From NCBI RefSeq assembly GCF_044904605.1, contig NZ_JADIKI010000022.1, positions 620,001 to 684,000 of the forward strand: DNA of 64,000 nt, in the 5' to 3' direction. This DNA is from Dyella_B humi (GTDB lineage Bacteria; Pseudomonadota; Gammaproteobacteria; Xanthomonadales; Rhodanobacteraceae). The first letter of the stretch is position 1; each line of letters opens with the position of its first letter. The translations under genes were made by a program, and so were the position numbers. Below the pieces are notes generated by a model. That model saw nothing but the letters and a program-made list of their open reading frames with translations. It was not told the origin of the DNA and ran no database searches. Shown one piece after another: positions 27,248 to 35,594 of the stretch.

Positions 27248-28465
27248 TCAGCCATCGCGCTGAGGCATGCGGCCGACGTAACTGGCGCGTGGCCTGATCA
27301 AACTTCCGCTTTCCTGTTGTTCCAATGCATGCGCCAGCCAGCCGGCCATGCGCCCGGCGGCGAATATCGCCAAGGCGATGTCGGCGCTCAATTCGTAACC
27401 CGATGCAATGGCCGCGAGAGCCAAGTCGAGATTGGGGCGGCGACCGCATTGCGTCTGCACGGTTTCGATCAGTCGTTCGATGGCAGACAACTTGGCAGGA
27501 CGCGGGCGCGTGGCGCGCATTGCGTCCAGCAAGACCATCGCGCGCGGATCGCCTTCGGGATAGAGCGGATGCCCGAAGCCGGGCAATGCTTCGCCGCGAC
27601 GGAGGCGCTCACGCACGCGGTCGATCGGTTTGCGTTCGCGCAACATGTCCTGGATGAATGCGTGAGCGCGCGCGGCGGCACCGCCGTGATGCGGGCCGGA
27701 CAGCGTCGCCAGTCCTGCGCACACGGTGGCATGCAGGCTGGCTCCGGTCGATGCGGCGACGCGTGTGGCGAACGAGGATGCGTTGAGTTCGTGATCCGCG
27801 CACAGCACCAGCGCGCAGCGCACCAGCTCGGACAGGCCGAGTTCGCCCGTGCGCCAGCTCGTCACCATCACACGGTGAATCGGTTGTGTGCTCGGCGGTG
27901 CGGCGCAGAGCAAAGCAGCCGTTTCGCGCAACAGCAGGGCCGCGTCGTGACGGCGATGAAGCGGATCGGTGCTGTGCGCGTGCGTTGCATCGAGCGCAAG
28001 CAGCGGCAACGCGGCGGTGGTTCTTTCCAATGGCGGTACGTTGGATTGTTGCAAAAGCAGCGCGACCGCTTTCGGCCAATGATCCGGCAGCCCGGCAACG
28101 AACGGATCGTGTTCGCCGCAATCCCACAGCAGCCGCGCCGTTTCTTCCAGCGTGGCGCCACCCTTCGCCAGCGCGATGGCGGATTCGCCGCGGTAGTAAT
28201 GGCCGTGCGAGCGAATCAGCGAGATGCGCGTTTCCATCACCGGCAGACCCCAGGCTAGGCTGTGCGCGGCACCTTGCGCAGCGCCACGTCCAGCCTGCCT
28301 GCGTTCAATCAATTGCTCGATGTCGCTGGCGCTGTATTCCCGCGTCCGGCCGTCCGGACCGGGACGGGAATCGACGCGGCCACGGCTGACGTATGCGTAG
28401 AGCGTGGCGAGGCTTACGCCGAGCCTGTTGGCAGCATCCTGGGCGGCGAGGTAGTCGGTGCGCAT
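27248..28465 (-). CDS. Citrate synthase family protein with N-terminal HTH DNA-binding domain
   Basis: 405 residues from ATG 28465 (an earlier TTG at 28492 is in frame). Residues ~1-55 form a MerR/excisionase-like helix-turn-helix (AQDAANRLGVSLATLYAYV, then a basic wing and YSASDIEQLIERR); the rest is a citrate synthase domain with DHELNASSFATRVAAST, GPHHGGA and GFGHPLYPEGDPRA and a conserved NLDLALAAI Asp region, so the catalytic set looks intact. It is divergent from prpB and separated by a perfect palindrome, so it is probably a metabolite-sensing regulator of the methylcitrate genes; whether it also catalyses is open. Confidence 0.82.
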   Translation of the reverse strand: MRTDYLAAQDAANRLGVSLATLYAYVSRGRVDSRPGPDGRTREYSASDIEQLIERRQAGRGAAQGAAHSLAWGLPVMETRISLIRSHGHYYRGESAIALAKGGATLEETARLLWDCGEHDPFVAGLPDHWPKAVALLLQQSNVPPLERTTAALPLLALDATHAHSTDPLHRRHDAALLLRETAALLCAAPPSTQPIHRVMVTSWRTGELGLSELVRCALVLCADHELNASSFATRVAASTGASLHATVCAGLATLSGPHHGGAAARAHAFIQDMLRERKPIDRVRERLRRGEALPGFGHPLYPEGDPRAMVLLDAMRATRPRPAKLSAIERLIETVQTQCGRRPNLDLALAAIASGYELSADIALAIFAAGRMAGWLAHALEQQESGSLIRPRASYVGRMPQRDG

Positions 28466-28470
28466 AGGAG

Positions 28471-28507
28471 ATATATTGATCCTTTCAATCAAGATTGATC
28501 AATATAT
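28471..28507. promoter_or_regulatory. Operator-like 11-bp inverted repeat upstream of the HTH-citrate synthase gene
   Basis: ATATATTGATC (28471-28481) and GATCAATATAT (28497-28507) are perfect inverted copies with a 15-nt spacer that itself contains ATCAA/TTGAT half-sites. The element ends 6 nt before the minus-strand start codon at 28465, where a bound regulator would block its own transcription. It lies 220 nt before prpB. Confidence 0.65.
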
Positions 28508-28695
28508 TTGGTCGTGACAGAGTGGCGCCCGTCGCATTCGTCGGCGCGTTCTCATGACTCCATTCGAATCGATAGGCCATGCGCTCGTGGCATCTTCAGT
28601 CGGTGTGCATACGCTGCTGAGTCGCGTGATCGCGGAATTTTTAACGCATCGCGTGCATGCGCTTACTGCGCCGCGACATGGCCGTGCTGACACAT

Positions 28696-28714
28696 CGCTT
28701 ACAATTTTCCGTTT
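28696..28714 (+). promoter_or_regulatory. Putative prpB promoter -10/leader, shared with prpD
   Basis: CGCTTACAATTTTCCGTTT lies just before prpB and closely resembles CGCTACAATTTCCGTTTT (36531-36548) before prpD. TACAAT would serve as a -10 hexamer, about 25 nt upstream of the start codon. Similarity between the two prp genes suggests shared control. Confidence 0.4.
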
Positions 28715-28726
28715 CGGAGAACCGCA

Positions 28727-29614
28727 ATGACCCAGCTCGATTCCGCCGGCAGCCGTTTCCGCGCTGCGCTTGCCGCCGAAAAGCCCCTGCAGGTGATCGG
28801 TGCCATCAATGCGAACCATGCCTTGCTCGCCAAGCGCGCCGGCTATCGTGCCATCTATCTTTCCGGTGGCGGCGTGGCGGCGGGTTCGCTGGGAATGCCG
28901 GATCTGGGCATCAATACGCTCGATGACGTGCTCACCGACGTGCGCCGCATCACCGACGTGTGCGATCTACCGCTGATGGTGGATATAGACACCGGCTTCG
29001 GTCCCAGCGCGTTCAATATTGCGCGCACGGTGAAAAGCCTGATCAAGTTCGGCGCGGCGGCATGTCATATCGAAGATCAGGTCGGCGCGAAGCGTTGCGG
29101 CCATCGTCCCGGCAAGGAAATCGTGTCGGCCGGCGAAATGGCCGATCGCGTGAAAGCGGCTGCGGATGCCAAGACCGATGCCAACTTTTTCCTGATCGCG
29201 CGCACCGATGCCATTGCGGTGGAGGGCGTAGATGCCGCCATCGAGCGCGCGCTGGCGTGTGTGGAGGCGGGCGCCGACGGCATCTTTGCCGAAGCTGCCT
29301 ACGATCTTCCTACCTATCGTCGCTTCGTCGATGCGGTGAAGGTGCCGGTGCTTGCCAATATCACCGAGTTCGGCCAGACACCGCTGCTCAGCGTCGATGA
29401 GCTGAGCACCGCGGGCGTGGGCATTGTGCTGTATCCGCTTTCAGCGTTCCGCGCCATGAACAAGGCTGCCGAAACGGTCTACCAGGCTATTCGCCGCGAC
29501 GGCCACCAGCGCAATGTGGTCGACATGATGCAGACGCGCGAGGAACTCTACGACCGCATCGGCTACCACGATTTCGAGAAGAAGCTCGACGAATTGTTTG
29601 CAGGCAAGAAGTAA
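28727..29614 (+). CDS. prpB: 2-Methylisocitrate lyase (PrpB)
   Basis: 295 residues. YLSGGGVAAGSLGMPDLG, DIDTGFGPSAFNIARTV, and the catalytic loop KRCGHRPGKEIV are those of PrpB rather than isocitrate lyase. It splits 2-methylisocitrate into pyruvate and succinate, the last step of propionate breakdown by the methylcitrate cycle. ATG 28727 follows GGAG. prpC begins 65 nt downstream; an HTH-citrate synthase regulator candidate is divergent. Confidence 0.95.
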   Translation: MTQLDSAGSRFRAALAAEKPLQVIGAINANHALLAKRAGYRAIYLSGGGVAAGSLGMPDLGINTLDDVLTDVRRITDVCDLPLMVDIDTGFGPSAFNIARTVKSLIKFGAAACHIEDQVGAKRCGHRPGKEIVSAGEMADRVKAAADAKTDANFFLIARTDAIAVEGVDAAIERALACVEAGADGIFAEAAYDLPTYRRFVDAVKVPVLANITEFGQTPLLSVDELSTAGVGIVLYPLSAFRAMNKAAETVYQAIRRDGHQRNVVDMMQTREELYDRIGYHDFEKKLDELFAGKK

Positions 29615-29679
29615 TCAACGTTTCCGTGGCCGCTTCCCCAGCGGTCACACTCGATGTATCGCACCCTGGAGCACTACCA

Positions 29680-30831
29680 ATGAGCGAGCAATCCGCAACC
29701 GCCCCCAAGCCGAAGAAATCTGTTGCCCTTTCGGGCGTGGCGGCGGGCAATACCGCGCTGTGCACGGTCGGCCGCAGCGGCAACGACTTGCATTATCGCG
29801 GTTACGACATCCACGACTTGGCCGCCAAGGGCTGCTTCGAAGAAGTGGCGTACCTCTTGGTGCACGGCGTGCTGCCGAACTGGGCCGAATTGAATGCGTA
29901 CAGGGCCAAGCTCAAGCGCTTGCGGGGCCTGCCGGCGCCGGTAAAGAGCGCGCTGGAACTGCTGCCGGCCGCCACGCACCCCATGGACGTCATGCGCACC
30001 GGTTGCTCGATGCTGGGCACGGTGCTGCCAGAGAAAGAAGATCACAACGTCACCGGCGCGCGCGACATAGCCGATCGCCTGATGGCCAGCTTCGGCTCCA
30101 TGTTGCTGTACTGGTACCACTTCAGCCACAACGGCAAGCGCATCGAAACGGAAACCGAGGACGAAACGATCGCCGCGCATTTCCTGCACCTGCTGCACGG
30201 CAAGAAGCCGAGCGAGCTGCATGCGCAGTCGCTGGACCGTTCGCTGGTGCTGTATGCCGAGCACGAGTTCAACGCGTCCACATTCACCGCGCGTGTAATC
30301 GCTGGTACGGGTTCGGACATGTATTCCGCCATCACCGGCGCGATCGGCGCGTTGCGTGGTCCCAAGCACGGTGGCGCCAATGAAGTGGCCATGGACATCA
30401 TTGCCAGGTATCGCAATGCGGCTGATGCCGAGGCAGACATCCGCGCGCGAGTGGAGCGCAAGGAAATCATCATCGGCTTCGGGCATCCGGTGTACACCGT
30501 GTCCGATCCGCGCAACGAGATCATCAAGGAAATCTCGCGCAAGCTTTGCTCGGAAGGTGGTAATCCCATCTTGTTCGAAGTGTCCGAGCGCATCGAGAAG
30601 GTGATGTGGGAACTGAAAAAAATGTTCCCCAACCTCGACTGGTACTCGGCCAGCGCCTACCACATGATGGGTGTGCCCACGGCGATGTTCACGCCACTGT
30701 TCGTGATTTCACGCACGTCCGGCTGGAGCGCACACGTGATCGAGCAGCGTGAAGACGGCAAGATCATCCGCCCCAGCGCCAACTACATTGGCCCTGAAGA
30801 CCGCAGCTATACGCCGATCGAGAAGCGCTGA
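29680..30831 (+). CDS. prpC: 2-Methylcitrate synthase (PrpC)
   Basis: 383 residues from ATG 29680, eight bases after TGGAG. Opening VALSGVAAGNTALCTVG and RGYDIHDLA are typical of PrpC; catalytic His in GPKHGGAN and GFGHPVYTVSDPRN, and the C-terminal block ends RPSANYIGPEDRSYTPIEKR. It condenses propionyl-CoA with oxaloacetate. It is paired with prpB; the dehydratase prpD is 5.7 kb further on, after an unrelated operon. Confidence 0.95.
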   Translation: MSEQSATAPKPKKSVALSGVAAGNTALCTVGRSGNDLHYRGYDIHDLAAKGCFEEVAYLLVHGVLPNWAELNAYRAKLKRLRGLPAPVKSALELLPAATHPMDVMRTGCSMLGTVLPEKEDHNVTGARDIADRLMASFGSMLLYWYHFSHNGKRIETETEDETIAAHFLHLLHGKKPSELHAQSLDRSLVLYAEHEFNASTFTARVIAGTGSDMYSAITGAIGALRGPKHGGANEVAMDIIARYRNAADAEADIRARVERKEIIIGFGHPVYTVSDPRNEIIKEISRKLCSEGGNPILFEVSERIEKVMWELKKMFPNLDWYSASAYHMMGVPTAMFTPLFVISRTSGWSAHVIEQREDGKIIRPSANYIGPEDRSYTPIEKR

Positions 30832-30842
30832 TTCGTATGTTT

Positions 30843-30868
30843 GTTCCCTCTCCTTCAGGAGAGGGAAC
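30843..30868 (+). terminator. Perfect hairpin after prpC (REP-type / terminator)
   Basis: GTTCCCTCTCC, TTCA loop, GGAGAGGGAAC: an 11-bp perfect stem 11 nt after the prpC stop, followed by GTTTGTT. It belongs to the dispersed CCCTCTCC/GGAGAGGG family and probably ends the prpBC transcript. Confidence 0.6.
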
Positions 30869-31246
30869 GTTTGTTGTACCTATTCTTCACGCGGTCTGCA
30901 CCGAGCTCGTGCAGAAAAGCGCTCAGCCAGCGTTGAAATGTTGCACCGACGATACACTCGCAGTGCAGCGCGGTGGCGCGCAGTAACACACTGTTTCCGC
31001 AGCGCATATCCAAGCGCGCTGTGCTAATGCGCTGGATCAAGGCGCCGGAACTGTTGCGCGTATGTAGCAGTCGCCGATGAAAGAGCGTTCGCGCAGCCGC
31101 GACGCCTCCTGCGCAATGTGTTGATTCTTATGAATACAGAGGAGGTCGTGCAGGTTATTCCTGCATGGCATGCGGTTTGCCATACACAAGAGCTGCCAGC
31201 AGCAAAAAAGCAGGGGATCACCGCATCCGTTCCGGGAGGAATATTT
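30869..31246. other. Long intergenic region before the export operon
   Basis: About 380 bp with no credible gene. It ends in the strong ribosome site GGGAGGA (31234-31240) of the next gene. Promoter and regulator sites of the five-gene operon should lie here; I could not single out a convincing -35/-10 pair. Confidence 0.5.
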
Positions 31247-32185
31247 ATGCGCAAGACTCTTCTTTTCACGGCATTGACGCTTGGCTTGGGACTTGCTCTC
31301 CCGGCCATGGCTCAACACAACTCGCACTCCTATAACAACAACTCCAATCAGGACAACAACTACAGCACACACAGCAAGAACGTCACCACCAGCGGCAACG
31401 ATCGCAATAACAGTGGTGATGTGTATAGCGATGGCTTGGGTACCGCTGCAGCCAATAACGGCGGCACGGCGTATTCATCGGTCAACGACGCCTTCAATAC
31501 CAGCACGGCAGTGGCCAACACCACATTGAATGGCGCAGTCTCCGACGTTTCGGTATCGGGTGTAGGCAACAGTGCTACCGATAACGGCAACGCCAACGGT
31601 GGACGGGGTGGAAAAGGCGGCGGCGGCTGGGGTGGCGCCAGTGCCGGCGGCAGCGGCGGCAACGGTGGTGCAGGTGGGAATTCCTACGCGCACAGCGGCC
31701 ACGCCGGCGGATCCGGCTCCAGCAGTGGTGACGCGCTGGGCGTTAGCGCTGGAGTGGGTGGTGCTGCCGATAGCAGTGGCAGTGATGTAGATGCCAACGG
31801 CAAACACAGAAGCGGAAACGCTTCGGCAGGCTATACCGCTTCGATGGGTGGCGCGGGCTCGGCCGGTGCAGCGACCGGCACCAGCGGCAGCAGCAGTTCG
31901 ACCGGCGGTACCAGCGGCATGGTGGCAAGCGCGGGTGGCAACGGTGCGGCAGGCGGTGACGGCGGTGCCAGCGCAGGCGGCGCAGGCAGCGGTGCGTCGG
32001 GTGGTAGTGGCGGCAATGGCGGAAGCACTTCTGCGGATGCTGGCTCCTTCGACATGGCCAACAGCATGACCAGCACGGCAGCAGCCGCAGCGGGTATCAC
32101 GACCATTGCGCAGAACAGCGGCGCAGCGGCACTGATCCAGCAGGGCGTGACTGTGCAGGCCAATCTGGCGGTGGGCGGCCATTGA
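31247..32185 (+). CDS. Secreted glycine/serine-rich protein, putative amyloid or adhesin subunit
   Basis: 312 residues from ATG 31247 with GGGAGGA upstream; earlier in-frame starts lack a signal peptide. A clear Sec signal (RKTLLFTALTLGLGLALPAMA, cleavage near residue 22) precedes an Asn/Ser-rich part (NNNSNQDNNYS), AFNTSTAVANTTLNGAVS, and a long low-complexity Gly/Ala/Ser stretch (~115-270). The end, ITTIAQNSGAAALIQQGV, shares the IxQNxGxxxLIQxGV pattern with the next gene's product. Composition and context (C39 peptidase, FapF-like barrel) suggest the major extracellular fibre or coat component. It lacks the CxxC end of Pseudomonas FapB/C. Confidence 0.7.
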   Translation: MRKTLLFTALTLGLGLALPAMAQHNSHSYNNNSNQDNNYSTHSKNVTTSGNDRNNSGDVYSDGLGTAAANNGGTAYSSVNDAFNTSTAVANTTLNGAVSDVSVSGVGNSATDNGNANGGRGGKGGGGWGGASAGGSGGNGGAGGNSYAHSGHAGGSGSSSGDALGVSAGVGGAADSSGSDVDANGKHRSGNASAGYTASMGGAGSAGAATGTSGSSSSTGGTSGMVASAGGNGAAGGDGGASAGGAGSGASGGSGGNGGSTSADAGSFDMANSMTSTAAAAAGITTIAQNSGAAALIQQGVTVQANLAVGGH

Positions 32186-32310
32186 TGTACGGCTGATCGA
32201 CATGGCGGAGCACGCATCGCTCCGCCATGTTGTTTGAGCTAACCGGTGAAGCGGGGCACCGGCTGGTGCGGGGCCGTATGCGATGCGCCAAACACCATCG
32301 GAGTAGTGCC

Positions 32311-32697
32311 ATGGCTCGTTCAAGACCCGTAATAACAGGGCTGGCGCTGTTGTGCATCACAGGGGGAGCGCTGGCGGCAAATCCGCCGGGAAAGGTCGGT
32401 GATGCGTCGCGTGTCAGCGTCCAGCCGGCCACACGACCCGTCATGCTGGTTGGTTTCGGTGAGGCGGTGAGCACCGGTACGTTGGAACGCTACAGCGGTG
32501 GCAGCCTGGTGCAGAACAACCAGACGATCACCGGCACCGTCACCGGCGACACGGCTTCCAATCTCAGCACCGGCAGCAATTCGGTGAGCGGCAATTCGCT
32601 CTCCGGTGCAACGGGTTTGCCGTCGATCGTGCAGAACACCGGCAACAACGTGCTGATCCAGACCGGTGTGATCGTCAATGTGCAACTGAAACCATGA
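32311..32697 (+). CDS. Small exported protein with C-terminal QN motif and internal GG motif
   Basis: 128 residues from ATG 32311 (GGAG eight bases upstream). Sec signal VITGLALLCITGGALAA, then at residues 58-64 LERYSGG, a possible C39-type double-glycine site, followed by QNNQTITGTVTGD, a serine/asparagine stretch (GSNSVSGNSLSGA) and the C-terminal motif GLPSIVQNTGNNVLIQTGV. The gene overlaps the C39 peptidase gene by 4 bp (ATGA), so the two are translationally coupled. Probably a minor subunit or nucleator of the exported structure; no function is known to me. Confidence 0.75.
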   Translation: MARSRPVITGLALLCITGGALAANPPGKVGDASRVSVQPATRPVMLVGFGEAVSTGTLERYSGGSLVQNNQTITGTVTGDTASNLSTGSNSVSGNSLSGATGLPSIVQNTGNNVLIQTGVIVNVQLKP

Positions 32698-33386
32698 AGC
32701 AGGCACTGCCAGCGCTGGTCGTACTTCTGCTCGCGCTCGTTCCGGCGGCCTCGCTGCGCGCCGGCAACATGGCGCTCAACGACAACGCGGGGCAGACGTA
32801 CAGGCTGCACATCACCACGATGAAAGAGGTGAAGTATCGCAACACCATTCATCAGCGATACGACTTCAGTTGCGGTTCGGCCGCAGTGGCGACGCTGTTG
32901 ACCTACCAGTACGACTATCCGGTCAACGAACAGATCGTGTTCGAACAGATGTACACACATGGCGACCGCAAGAAGATCAACAAGGAAGGATTCTCGCTGT
33001 TGGATATCAAGCTTTATCTCGAGAGCATCGGCTTCGATGCCGATGGTTTTCACGCCAATCTCCAGCAGTTGCAACAGGCGAACCTGCCGGCGATCGTGCT
33101 GATCGAGGATCGCGGCTACCACCATTTTGTGGTGGTGAAGGGCGTGCGCTACGGGCGCGTGCTACTGGGCGATCCCGCGCGTGGCACGCGGGCGATTCCA
33201 GAAGATCGCTTTGATCAATTGTGGAAGAACGGACTGGTGTTCGTGATCCACAACCGACGCGACTTGGCACATTTCAACACCGACAGCGACTGGCGCAACG
33301 CGCCAATCGCACCACTGGGCGTGGGCATCGACCGGCGCGGGCTGGACACGATCACCATGCACAAATATGGACCTGGCGATATATGA
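32694..33386 (+). CDS. Exported C39-family (double-glycine) cysteine peptidase, FapD-like
   Basis: 230 residues. A signal peptide (ALPALVVLLLALVPAASLRA) directs it to the periplasm. The papain-like C39 set is complete: Gln 54 (oxyanion), Cys 60 in RYDFSCGSAAVATLL, His 144 in GYHHFVVVKG, and Asp 160 in LLGDPARG. There is no ABC transporter part, as in FapD of the Pseudomonas Fap system, unlike bacteriocin exporters. It is coupled to the preceding gene and 8 nt before the next. Likely substrates are the neighbouring exported proteins with LxxVxGG/LxxYxGG. Confidence 0.85.
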   Translation: MKQALPALVVLLLALVPAASLRAGNMALNDNAGQTYRLHITTMKEVKYRNTIHQRYDFSCGSAAVATLLTYQYDYPVNEQIVFEQMYTHGDRKKINKEGFSLLDIKLYLESIGFDADGFHANLQQLQQANLPAIVLIEDRGYHHFVVVKGVRYGRVLLGDPARGTRAIPEDRFDQLWKNGLVFVIHNRRDLAHFNTDSDWRNAPIAPLGVGIDRRGLDTITMHKYGPGDI

Positions 33387-33394
33387 GGTGACCT

Positions 33395-34102
33395 ATGAAC
33401 AGTTCCGGTCTCTCGTTGCGCGTAATGGGATGTCTTGGTTTGCTGAGCTGTGCCGCGATGGTGCATGCGCAAGATCGCCCGGCAGCGCCACATTCCGTCG
33501 AGGGGTTTGGCATGCCGATCTCTGCGGATCGGCTCGCTGCGGTACGCGGCGGCTTCGATCTGGGTAACGGGCTGCAAGTATCGTTCGGTATCCAGCGTGC
33601 GGTGTACGTCGACGGAAACTTGGTGACCTACATCAATGTGTCGATTCCGGACATCGCGCATATCACCACGCAGCAGGCGTTGTCGCTGGCCACGGCGCTC
33701 AGCACTGTGAATGTGCAGATCGGCTCTGGCAATACGTTCGATCCTTCCTCCACCACGACACAGGCGAGTGCGACAAAAGTGACACCGGCATCGACACAGA
33801 CGCCGAGCGTGCAAACCGGCGCGGTCAGTCAGGTTGCTTCCGCGGCCTCTCAACCGGCGCAGAGCAGTGCCGCGACCGTTGTCCAGAACGCACTGAACAA
33901 CCCGGTCGTCACCAGCACCATCATTCCATCGTCCGCGACGCAGGCGAGCGCGGCGACGGTGATCCAGAACACGGTGAACAACCAGGTCATTCGCAGTATC
34001 ACCACACTGAATGTTGCGATTAACGCGCTCAATGCCATGCGCAACCAAGGACTGCAGCAAAGCCTGCAGGCCGCGCAGCAACTGCAGGCGCTGTCGCATT
34101 GA
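33395..34102 (+). CDS. Exported protein with double-glycine-leader-like motif and QN repeats
   Basis: 235 residues. Signal peptide (VMGCLGLLSCAAMVHA), then MPISADRLAAVRGGF at about residues 40-54, which matches the leader pattern LxxVxGG of C39 substrates. After it DLGNGLQVSFGIQRAVYVDG and a Thr/Ser/Ala linker, two repeats SAATVVQNALNNPVV and SAATVIQNTVNNQVI, and a Gln-rich amphipathic end (QGLQQSLQAAQQLQAL). Its position resembles that of FapE, but sequence similarity cannot be judged. Probably a secreted component processed by the adjacent peptidase. Confidence 0.75.
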   Translation: MNSSGLSLRVMGCLGLLSCAAMVHAQDRPAAPHSVEGFGMPISADRLAAVRGGFDLGNGLQVSFGIQRAVYVDGNLVTYINVSIPDIAHITTQQALSLATALSTVNVQIGSGNTFDPSSTTTQASATKVTPASTQTPSVQTGAVSQVASAASQPAQSSAATVVQNALNNPVVTSTIIPSSATQASAATVIQNTVNNQVIRSITTLNVAINALNAMRNQGLQQSLQAAQQLQALSH

Positions 34103-34139
34103 CGCCACGCGGCAGTAGTGCTTCGCCGGGGGAAACAAT

Positions 34140-35534
34140 ATGAACGAGATGGACCGGAGTACGAAACGCGTATCCAAAGCCAAACCATGGCTTTGCGCGA
34201 CCAGTTGCGCCAGTCTCATGGCGTTTTGCGGTGTCGTTTTCGCACAGGATGCGACACCATCGAGCGGCGACGATTCATCGTCGCCAGCGATCCGGCAGCG
34301 CTTGGCAGAGCAGGGCGCGCGGATCGATGTCATGCGTGGGCAGATCGAAGCCCTGCAGCGCCAGCTTGCGCAACAGGAAGCCGATTACCGGGCATTGCGC
34401 CATGCGGTAGGCATGGATGTGCTGGCAGGACAGCGTGGCGGCAATATCGCTGCTGGTGGCGGGGGCGCCACGGCATTGCCGATGCCGTCGTCGGACGCCT
34501 CCATCGATATGCAAGCGGCGCAGCAAGGAACTGCAACGCCCGCTACGCCCGTTGGGCAGGCGCCAGTCGAGAACTCGCGTCCACCCGAAGTGGCGCCGAT
34601 CTTCCAACAACCCGGCGTGCTGACGCCCAAGGGAAAGATTGTCGTGGAGCCGACGTACCAGTTCGGTTACTCCACGGCCGATCGTGTCGCGCTGGTGGGC
34701 TACACCATCATTCCTGCAATCTTGATCGGATTGATCGACGTGCGCCAAGTGCGCAGCACCACGGAGACGGCGATTCTCACCGGGCGCTATGGCATCACCA
34801 ATCGCATGGAACTGGAGGTGCGCATTCCCTACGTCGACACGCACACCGATACCGTGAGCCGCGAAGTGCTTACCGGCTCGGCCGAAGACAACGTGTTCGG
34901 CTCTAGTGGTAAGGGTCTGGGCGACATCGAGGCGACGTTGCGCTACCAGATCAACAACGGTGGCGCGGATAAGGCCTATTACATCGGCTGGCTGCGCTTC
35001 AAATCGCGCACCGGCAAGGACCCGTTCGAAGTGGTGACCGATTGCGTAACGCGCTGCGTGCAGAATCTCACCGGCACCGGCTTGCCCGTCCAGCAACCTA
35101 CCGGCACCGGCTTCTACACCATACAGCCGGGCTTGACCTGGTTGTTCCCGTCGGACCCCGTCGTGTTCTTCGGCAACTTCAGTTACCTCTATAACGTTGA
35201 ACGGCACAATGTTTACGAAAATATCCTGCTCGGCGGCAGGCAGTTTCTCGGCAACGTGAAAATGGGCAATGAGGCGGATGTCAGCATCGGCATGGGCATG
35301 GCGCTGAACGACAAGGCCTCCCTCAGCATTGGCTATGACCAGACCTTCGTCGGCAGCACCTACGAATCCGGACGCAAGGTGCCTGGCTCGACCAAGGTAT
35401 GGCTAGGCTCGTTGCTCATCGGCGGCTCGTATCGCTTCAGCGACAAGCGTACCTTGAACATCACGCTGGGCGTTGGCGTAACGCGCGATACACCGGATGC
35501 GACGGTGATCGTTCGCGTGCCGATGATGTTCTGA
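34140..35534 (+). CDS. Outer-membrane beta-barrel exporter with N-terminal coiled coil, FapF-like
   Basis: 464 residues. Signal region (KPWLCATSCASLMAFCGVVFA), then a coiled coil at ~50-90 (RLAEQGARIDVMRGQIEALQ), a Gly/Ala/Pro linker, and from ~165 alternating strands (VVEPTYQFGYSTADRVAL, TETAILTGRYGITNRMELEV, GDIEATLRYQI, ...) ending in Phe (VRVPMMF), the mark of an outer-membrane barrel. Coiled-coil plug plus barrel is the architecture of FapF, the pore for Fap amyloid subunits. Last gene of the operon and most likely its secretion pore. Confidence 0.82.
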   Translation: MNEMDRSTKRVSKAKPWLCATSCASLMAFCGVVFAQDATPSSGDDSSSPAIRQRLAEQGARIDVMRGQIEALQRQLAQQEADYRALRHAVGMDVLAGQRGGNIAAGGGGATALPMPSSDASIDMQAAQQGTATPATPVGQAPVENSRPPEVAPIFQQPGVLTPKGKIVVEPTYQFGYSTADRVALVGYTIIPAILIGLIDVRQVRSTTETAILTGRYGITNRMELEVRIPYVDTHTDTVSREVLTGSAEDNVFGSSGKGLGDIEATLRYQINNGGADKAYYIGWLRFKSRTGKDPFEVVTDCVTRCVQNLTGTGLPVQQPTGTGFYTIQPGLTWLFPSDPVVFFGNFSYLYNVERHNVYENILLGGRQFLGNVKMGNEADVSIGMGMALNDKASLSIGYDQTFVGSTYESGRKVPGSTKVWLGSLLIGGSYRFSDKRTLNITLGVGVTRDTPDATVIVRVPMMF

Positions 35535-35594
35535 TCATCACGATGGTGCTGAATGCGATTCGCGCACGCGGTGTCGCGCGCGGTGCACGTGGCC

